Part shown: one piece after another, positions 59,286 through 64,000 of the stretch
How positions within the stretch are numbered: the stretch's first letter is position 1
Layout of the letters: each line of letters opens with the position of its first letter
NCBI GenBank assembly: GCA_021737785.1
Contig: JAIPDI010000007.1
Location: 62,001-126,000 of the forward strand
Direction: 5' to 3'
DNA: 64,000 bases
Origin: Deltaproteobacteria bacterium
GTDB lineage: Bacteria > Desulfobacterota > DSM-4660 > Desulfatiglandales > Desulfatiglandaceae
Translations under genes and position numbers: made by a program
The notes under the pieces: generated by a model
The model's database searches: none
The model's input: only the letters and a program-made list of their open reading frames with translations
Told to the model about the DNA's origin: nothing

Positions 59286-60236
59286 CTACAGTGGCGGCCG
59301 GGAAACCGACAGACAAAGCTGTACCAGGTCATCAATTACCGCCGTACCGGCGCACATGACCGTATCCGCGCCGCCCCAGTATATTTTTACCGTACCGTCG
59401 TCTTCCGGAACAGCGCCGCAGGTAAAGACAACATTGGGGACATAGCCATTTACCTCCCAGGGGGCCTCGGGCTGCAATATCCACTGATCGGAAACGCCGA
59501 TGATGTTGGCCGGATCATCAAGGTCATGCAGGGCCGCGCCGAGGCGATACACTGTTCCGGACATTGTCTTAAAGACGCCATGGTAAATATGAAGCCAGCC
59601 TTTGTCGGTTTTAAATGGCGGTGCGCCGGGCCCGATTTTCATTTCATCCCAGTGATAGGCAGCCGGCTTCATAATTACTTTTGAGTCTCCCCAGTGAACC
59701 AGGTCCGGTGAATAGGAAATCCAGATCGACCAGGGCGAAATCTCCGAATGCGGCCGGTCCAAGCGCACATACCGGCCACCGAACTTTTCAGGGAAAATAA
59801 CCACGTTTCGAAGGTCGGCCTGGGTGATCAGCGCAATACGCTCAACTGTTTCAAAATCCCTGGTGCGTGCAAGGGCAATCCGAACGCCGTGACGGGAATA
59901 GGCGCTGTAGGTTAGAAGATGTTCGCCCTCTACGGGGTTTATGCGGAGATCCTCCACTCCGAATTCTTCATATTCCCCAAAAATGCTGTCCGTCGCCGGC
60001 GTGAGAAAGGGTTTGGGATGAACCGTAAATGAAAAACCATCCTCGCTGTCGGCCCTGCCGATGATGGAACGTCCGTTTAGCAGATGCGACCTGAAAAGCA
60101 TAATGTAACGATCGTTGTGCTTGACGATGCCCGCATTGTGAACGGTAGCGACGGGATACGGCACATCCTTTCTTGTCAGTATGGGGTTTTTCTCGTAACG
60201 CTTGATGATCGGCTCTTTAGACCCTGTTATAATCAT
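59286..60236 (-). CDS. GH130-like glycoside phosphorylase, short form
   Basis: The 316-residue protein is a compact GH130 propeller: 'EKNPILTRKDVPYPVATVHNAG', 'RADSEDGFSF', 'EEFGVEDLRINPVEG' with the catalytic Asp, and 'GAPPFKTDKGWLHIYHG'. Members of this length act as beta-1,4-mannooligosaccharide or mannosylglucose phosphorylases, releasing mannose 1-phosphate. No signal peptide is present, so it works inside the cell. Its start overlaps the end of the GT4-cupin gene by 20 bases. Confidence 0.93.
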   Translation of the reverse strand: MIITGSKEPIIKRYEKNPILTRKDVPYPVATVHNAGIVKHNDRYIMLFRSHLLNGRSIIGRADSEDGFSFTVHPKPFLTPATDSIFGEYEEFGVEDLRINPVEGEHLLTYSAYSRHGVRIALARTRDFETVERIALITQADLRNVVIFPEKFGGRYVRLDRPHSEISPWSIWISYSPDLVHWGDSKVIMKPAAYHWDEMKIGPGAPPFKTDKGWLHIYHGVFKTMSGTVYRLGAALHDLDDPANIIGVSDQWILQPEAPWEVNGYVPNVVFTCGAVPEDDGTVKIYWGGADTVMCAGTAVIDDLVQLCLSVSRPPL

Positions 60237-61569
60237 CCTCCGACCTCTCTATGTCATCCTCTCCAAAGTAGTCTCCTGTCTGGACTTCGATAAACACCAT
60301 ATCTTGCGAGCCTGGATTCCGAACGCGGTGCCAGGTTCCCACGGGCAGATCAATGGCCTGACCGGATACCCGTTCGATCTCTTCACCATTTTTGGTCACC
60401 ACCGCCTTGCCGCTGATCACGTACCAATGTTCGGAGCGCCGGAAATGACGCTGGTAACTTAAACGCCGGCCGGGGTAAACGTTGATGCACTTGACTTTGT
60501 GGTTCGGGGTGTCCGAAAGGATTTTATAAAACCCCCATGGCCGTTGGTCCTCACGTTTTGTCTTCTCAAGCACCTGTTCGTAGACGGCAATATATTTTTC
60601 TACCATGCGGTCAATGGTAAAATTGTCTTCCACTGTTTTTCGGCAGTATGCCCGGTCAATCCCTTTAACACGTTCAACCGCTTTGATTGCCTCGTCAGTG
60701 TTGGAAACCAGGAACCCGTTCTTTCCGTCCTGGATAAGCTCGGACATGCTGCCGCGGTTGATCGCAATAACCGGGGTGCCGCAGGCCATCGATTCAATAA
60801 CGGAAAGACCGAACGGTTCGTTGAAGTTTATGGGATGCAGCAGTGCAGCAGCCTTGCCCAGAAGATCATTTCGTTTTTCAGGACCGGCGCTTCCTACATA
60901 AATGACCTGCCGATCATCAATAAACGGCTTTACATGTTTTTTGAAATAGTCCTCATCCTGGATTATGCCCGCCATTACAAGCTTTCGCCTGCAGGCACGT
61001 GCAATCTCGATGGCCTCCTTTGCGCCCTTGTCATGGTGAAAGCGGCCAAAAAACAACAGATAGTCCTCCGGTTCGGGCCGAAAATCAAACTGACTTATGT
61101 CGATGCCATGATGGATGGTTTTGATATAATCAAGATCCGTCGATCGATCGGAATCGCTGATGGAAACATAAAACGCTTTGCCGTTGTATTTCTTGTAAAC
61201 CGGCAGAATCCCGGGCGATGAAAAGCCGTGAATGGTGGTCACCACCGGGGTGGCGGTCAGGCCGGTATAGGTCAGAGGCAGATAGTCAAAGTGGTTGTGG
61301 ATGATGTCGTATGCATCGGCATGCTCAAAGAGTTCTGAAATGTGCAGGCACTCCCAGACCTTTGGTATGAGTGAGCGCTCTTCTTCATAGCCCCGCGGGC
61401 AAACGGCATGCAACGTGCCGCTGGTTTGCGAATCCGCGGTTGCAAACAAGGTTACACCATGACCGCGCGCTACCAGCCCCTCGGTTAAAAGGGAGGCCAC
61501 GTTTTCCCAGGGCCCATAATGTCGCGGCGGTGTGCGCCAGGCAATGGGCGAGAGCATGGCAATGTGCAT
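60217..61569 (-). CDS. GT4 glycosyltransferase fused to a type II phosphomannose-isomerase cupin
   Basis: Residues about 1-335 form a GT-B glycosyltransferase (family 4) with 'YGPWENVASLLTEGLVARGHGV' at the acceptor side and the E-x7-E motif 'EPFGLSVIE' in the donor site. Residues about 341-450 match the C-terminal cupin of mannose-1-phosphate guanylyltransferase/phosphomannose isomerase: 'RPWGFYKIL', 'VKCINVYPGRRLSYQRHFRR', 'EHWYVISGKAVV' and 'VQTGDYFGEDDIERSEDDY'. This cupin carries the isomerase function in known proteins. The fusion points to mannose as donor sugar. It overlaps the GH130 gene and follows the large GT4 gene by 14 bases. Confidence 0.92.
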   Translation of the reverse strand: MHIAMLSPIAWRTPPRHYGPWENVASLLTEGLVARGHGVTLFATADSQTSGTLHAVCPRGYEEERSLIPKVWECLHISELFEHADAYDIIHNHFDYLPLTYTGLTATPVVTTIHGFSSPGILPVYKKYNGKAFYVSISDSDRSTDLDYIKTIHHGIDISQFDFRPEPEDYLLFFGRFHHDKGAKEAIEIARACRRKLVMAGIIQDEDYFKKHVKPFIDDRQVIYVGSAGPEKRNDLLGKAAALLHPINFNEPFGLSVIESMACGTPVIAINRGSMSELIQDGKNGFLVSNTDEAIKAVERVKGIDRAYCRKTVEDNFTIDRMVEKYIAVYEQVLEKTKREDQRPWGFYKILSDTPNHKVKCINVYPGRRLSYQRHFRRSEHWYVISGKAVVTKNGEEIERVSGQAIDLPVGTWHRVRNPGSQDMVFIEVQTGDYFGEDDIERSEDDYNRV

Positions 61570-61583
61570 GCCTGATCCTTTTG

Positions 61584-63890
61584 TTAATCCGTTTTCTGTG
61601 ACAATGGCTGGTTTAAAATCTCGTCGGCATAAAGCTTCTGCAATGTCATCAGTGAAAGCAGCCAGGCAAGGGAGGACTCGGCGCCTTCATTCTGGTTGAT
61701 GCCGTCCGCCATCAATCCATCTCGGCAGCCTCCGGTCTTGGGATCATAGAGCGGCAAGTTGAGGTCGTTGTGTCCAAGAAACCAATTGAAACACATGACC
61801 GCATTCTCAAACCATGTGTGGTCCCGGGTAACATTAAAGGCTTCGACACAGGCTTCGACCATGGCATTGGCTTCAATGGGCTGCTGGTCGAAACGGGCTC
61901 TGGGGCCGCCTTTTTCATACCAACCGGTGCTGCCGATGGGCACAAAGTGATTGTCTTCGGTTTGGATGGCAAGCAGCCACTTGAGGGAGTTGAGTCCCAT
62001 ATCGATCATGTCGTTGCGTTGCATCCGCTGACCGGACAGCAGCAGGGCATGGGGCAGTTTGCCGTTGGCATAGTTCAGGGTGTTCTCAAGCCAGGGCCAA
62101 TCGTCTGTTCCATTGTTTTTAAACTGATCGAAAAGCCTGTCGGCAAGAACTTCCCGGATCCTGCGCACTTCACTGTCGCCTGCAAATTCATACAGGTAGC
62201 CATGAATTCCAACCAGGGTAAAAGCGATGGCGCGGGGCGAATGAAAATTCTCGACAGCTCTCAGTGCCTTGTTGAAAAGGGTCGTGCTCACTGCGAGATG
62301 CCCGGGATTTTGAAGAAAAGCCAACGATTTGCCAAGGCACCAGAGCGTTCTGCCATGCGCATCCTCGGACCCGATCTCATCCATCCACTGTCGCGAATAG
62401 GTCATGAAATTGCGAAAGCGCCCATTTTTTTCATCATAGGCATACAGAAGAAACCCGAGATAATGATCGCTGAGAAGATCAAGCATCGAGCCGTTTGTTG
62501 GCAGGTATTTTTGACACATGGCGGCAACCAGCAGCGCTCTGGCATTATCATCGGTGCAGTAGCCATGGGTGCGATCGGGAATGGTATAGTTGGCATGTTG
62601 CAAGATGCCGGTATCATCGGTAAAGGCTTTCAGGTGATCGAGCTTGATCTCCGGGAGCTCGAAATTCGTGATGGCCTTGATGTTTTCAACATAGGAATAC
62701 CGGGGACGGGGGTTCCGGATCCTGTTCAGCTGAACCTCCCTGAATACCTGGAGATATTTTCGGGATACCTCCTTCCAGACTGCGTCGCGGCTGAACATAT
62801 AGGCTTTCTTACGCATGGCGTGCCGGTCGACATCGTTGTCCAGTAGGTCGATAATTTGTTCCGCCATGGCATCCGGATTGCGGAAGGGTACAATCCGGCC
62901 CCGATCTTCGGCAAGCATCTCGGTGGCATACCAGTACGGGGTTGAAATGACGGCTTTGCCTGTGCCCATGGCATAGGCAAGGGTCCCGGAGGTAATCTGG
63001 GCTTCTTCAAGATAAGGGGTTACGTAGATATCGGCGATGCCGAGAAACTCACATAGCTCTTTTATTTCAACAAAACGATTCTGAAAAATGACATACTCGC
63101 CGATATCGAGTTTGCGCACGAACTGCTGCAGCATGATGCGGTATGCATCGCCATGCAATTTCAAAATATGCGGATGTGTTGCGCCCAGGATAATATAGGC
63201 CACATCAGGGTGATTTTTGATGACCGCCGGAAGCGCCTGCAATACATTTTCAATGCCCTTATTTGGGGAAAGCAGGCCGAACGTGAGCAGCACCTTTTTG
63301 CCTTCCACACCGAACTTGTCTTTGTAGAAGCTGGGATCAATAAACGGCGTATCCGGAATGCCGTGATGGATAAAGACAATTTTTTCCTCGGGCACGGCAT
63401 AAATATCTTTGAGGAAGTCGGATGCCTTACGACTCATCACCACCAGTTTGTCGGACAGATCGGATAGCTTGCACATGACGTCACGATATTCCGGCGCGGG
63501 GTCTTTCAAAACCGTGTGTAACGTCGTCACCACCGGCATGCGCAGATCTCCCAATAGTTTCAGCAGATGGCTGCCGGCCGGACCGCCGAAAAGACCGTAT
63601 TCATGCTGCACGCAGACAATATCCGTCCGACTGATATTGAGAAATTGAGCTGCGACACTATAATCGGTCAACTTGTTCTGGTTGATCTCAAAGCGCACTT
63701 TTTCCGGGTATGGATATCCCTCAGGTTTATCATTCATGACAGCCGCCCAGCAGTGAATATCGGGGGCTTCCGCTGATAAGCCTTCAACCAGATCCGTGGT
63801 GAAGGTCGCGATACCACACTGGCGGGGCAGATAGTTGCCGATTACGGCAACCGAGTTGATTCCCTCATAATAGTTAATAACAGATGTCAT
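61584..63890 (-). CDS. GT4 glycosyltransferase with C-terminal toroid-like domain
   Basis: Counting from ATG 63890 the protein has about 768 residues. The first 390 form a GT-B fold with 'AVIGNYLPRQCGIATFTTDLVEGL', 'VCVQHEYGLFGGPAGSHLL', 'LLTFGLLSPNKGIENVL' and 'PYLEEAQITSGTLAYAMGTGKAVISTPYWYA'. The last 350 residues are helical and contain 'HGYCTDDNARALLVAAM', 'GSEDAHGRTLWCLGKSLAF' and 'WPWLENTLNYANGKLPHALLLSG', a pattern like an alpha/alpha toroid glycan-binding or -processing domain. It is first in the four-gene locus. An alternative TTG start at 63998 lies at the window edge. Confidence 0.88.
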   Translation of the reverse strand: MTSVINYYEGINSVAVIGNYLPRQCGIATFTTDLVEGLSAEAPDIHCWAAVMNDKPEGYPYPEKVRFEINQNKLTDYSVAAQFLNISRTDIVCVQHEYGLFGGPAGSHLLKLLGDLRMPVVTTLHTVLKDPAPEYRDVMCKLSDLSDKLVVMSRKASDFLKDIYAVPEEKIVFIHHGIPDTPFIDPSFYKDKFGVEGKKVLLTFGLLSPNKGIENVLQALPAVIKNHPDVAYIILGATHPHILKLHGDAYRIMLQQFVRKLDIGEYVIFQNRFVEIKELCEFLGIADIYVTPYLEEAQITSGTLAYAMGTGKAVISTPYWYATEMLAEDRGRIVPFRNPDAMAEQIIDLLDNDVDRHAMRKKAYMFSRDAVWKEVSRKYLQVFREVQLNRIRNPRPRYSYVENIKAITNFELPEIKLDHLKAFTDDTGILQHANYTIPDRTHGYCTDDNARALLVAAMCQKYLPTNGSMLDLLSDHYLGFLLYAYDEKNGRFRNFMTYSRQWMDEIGSEDAHGRTLWCLGKSLAFLQNPGHLAVSTTLFNKALRAVENFHSPRAIAFTLVGIHGYLYEFAGDSEVRRIREVLADRLFDQFKNNGTDDWPWLENTLNYANGKLPHALLLSGQRMQRNDMIDMGLNSLKWLLAIQTEDNHFVPIGSTGWYEKGGPRARFDQQPIEANAMVEACVEAFNVTRDHTWFENAVMCFNWFLGHNDLNLPLYDPKTGGCRDGLMADGINQNEGAESSLAWLLSLMTLQKLYADEILNQPLSQKTD

Positions 63891-64000
63891 AAGATGAGAT
63901 GAGATGATAAGAAGTCGCTTTTTTTGAGGATGAGATATAGCAGAAACGGGCTTGGGTGTCAAAGAAAATGTGACCACAAGATATTGGGGTTGCGACAAAG

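Noticed and set aside
61770-62846. Plus-strand open frame of 358 codons opposite the GT4-toroid gene
   Set aside because: Shadow of the minus-strand glycosyltransferase.
1-64000. CRISPR array, rRNA or tRNA genes
   Set aside because: No regular repeat-spacer series, no cas genes, and no recognisable rRNA or tRNA sequence was seen by eye; a tRNA search program could still find a hidden tRNA.

Overview
This window comes from a sulfate-reducing deltaproteobacterium (Desulfobacterota). The proof is a complete reductive dissimilatory sulfite reductase set: dsrA, dsrB and dsrD on the minus strand, with a siroheme-amidase type CbiA gene (dsrN) and dsrC leaving in the opposite direction. The genome is moderately GC-rich, uses ATG, GTG and TTG starts, and packs genes into ATGA-overlapped operons. 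I cannot name the species from the sequence.

Layout. 0-6.5 kb: tail of an acyl-CoA synthetase-like gene, pyrR, a large unknown protein, yjbQ, an ATP-grasp gene, and a tight four-gene operon of mostly unknown proteins (zinc ribbon, small protein, HEAT-repeat protein, kinase-like protein) behind a near-consensus promoter. 6.4-13 kb: dsrABD plus TPR and YkgJ genes (minus) diverging from dsrN-dsrC (plus). 13-18.4 kb: a YcaO protein, a nitrilase-fold amidohydrolase, a B12-binding radical SAM/TPR protein and a secreted DUF2780 protein. 18.4-26.1 kb: lipoprotein esterase, purB, a membrane fatty-acid-hydroxylase-like protein, a three-gene sulfonate/nitrate/taurine-type ABC importer and a BioB-like radical SAM protein. 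26.2-33.9 kb: a minus-strand run that joins the oxidative pentose phosphate enzymes (pgi, zwf, gnd) with a TVP38/TMEM64 membrane protein, a mercuric-reductase-like flavoprotein and a DUF547 protein. 34-40 kb: a DcmR-like regulator, DUF3047, MltF-type lytic transglycosylase, a DUF2064-GT2 fusion and two decayed genes. 40.4-50.2 kb: housekeeping run rplU-rpmA-obgE-proB-proA-nadD, rsfS, an M48 protease with TPRs, class II aldolase and an HD/OB exonuclease-like protein. 50.3-57.7 kb: an accessory stretch with a truncated DUF3089 lipoprotein, a SWIM-SNF2 helicase, a B12 radical SAM protein, a broken VapBC pair, a HEPN/MNT pair between two direct repeats, structured non-coding DNA and the end of an ISAzo13-type transposase. 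57.7-63.9 kb: four minus-strand genes for intracellular mannoside metabolism (two GT4 proteins, one fused to a phosphomannose-isomerase-type cupin and one to a toroid-like domain, plus two GH130 phosphorylase-like proteins).

How the genes work together. DsrAB with DsrC and DsrD reduces sulfite, and DsrN probably amidates the siroheme of DsrAB. The glycolytic and pentose phosphate genes supply NADPH and sugar phosphates. The terminal GT4/GH130 locus looks like a make-and-phosphorolyse cycle for a mannose-containing oligosaccharide and is my best candidate for an under-described system. The second is the YcaO / amidohydrolase / radical SAM group beside dsrC. No rRNA, tRNA or CRISPR array was seen. 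Coordinates and motifs were read by eye; no database search was run.
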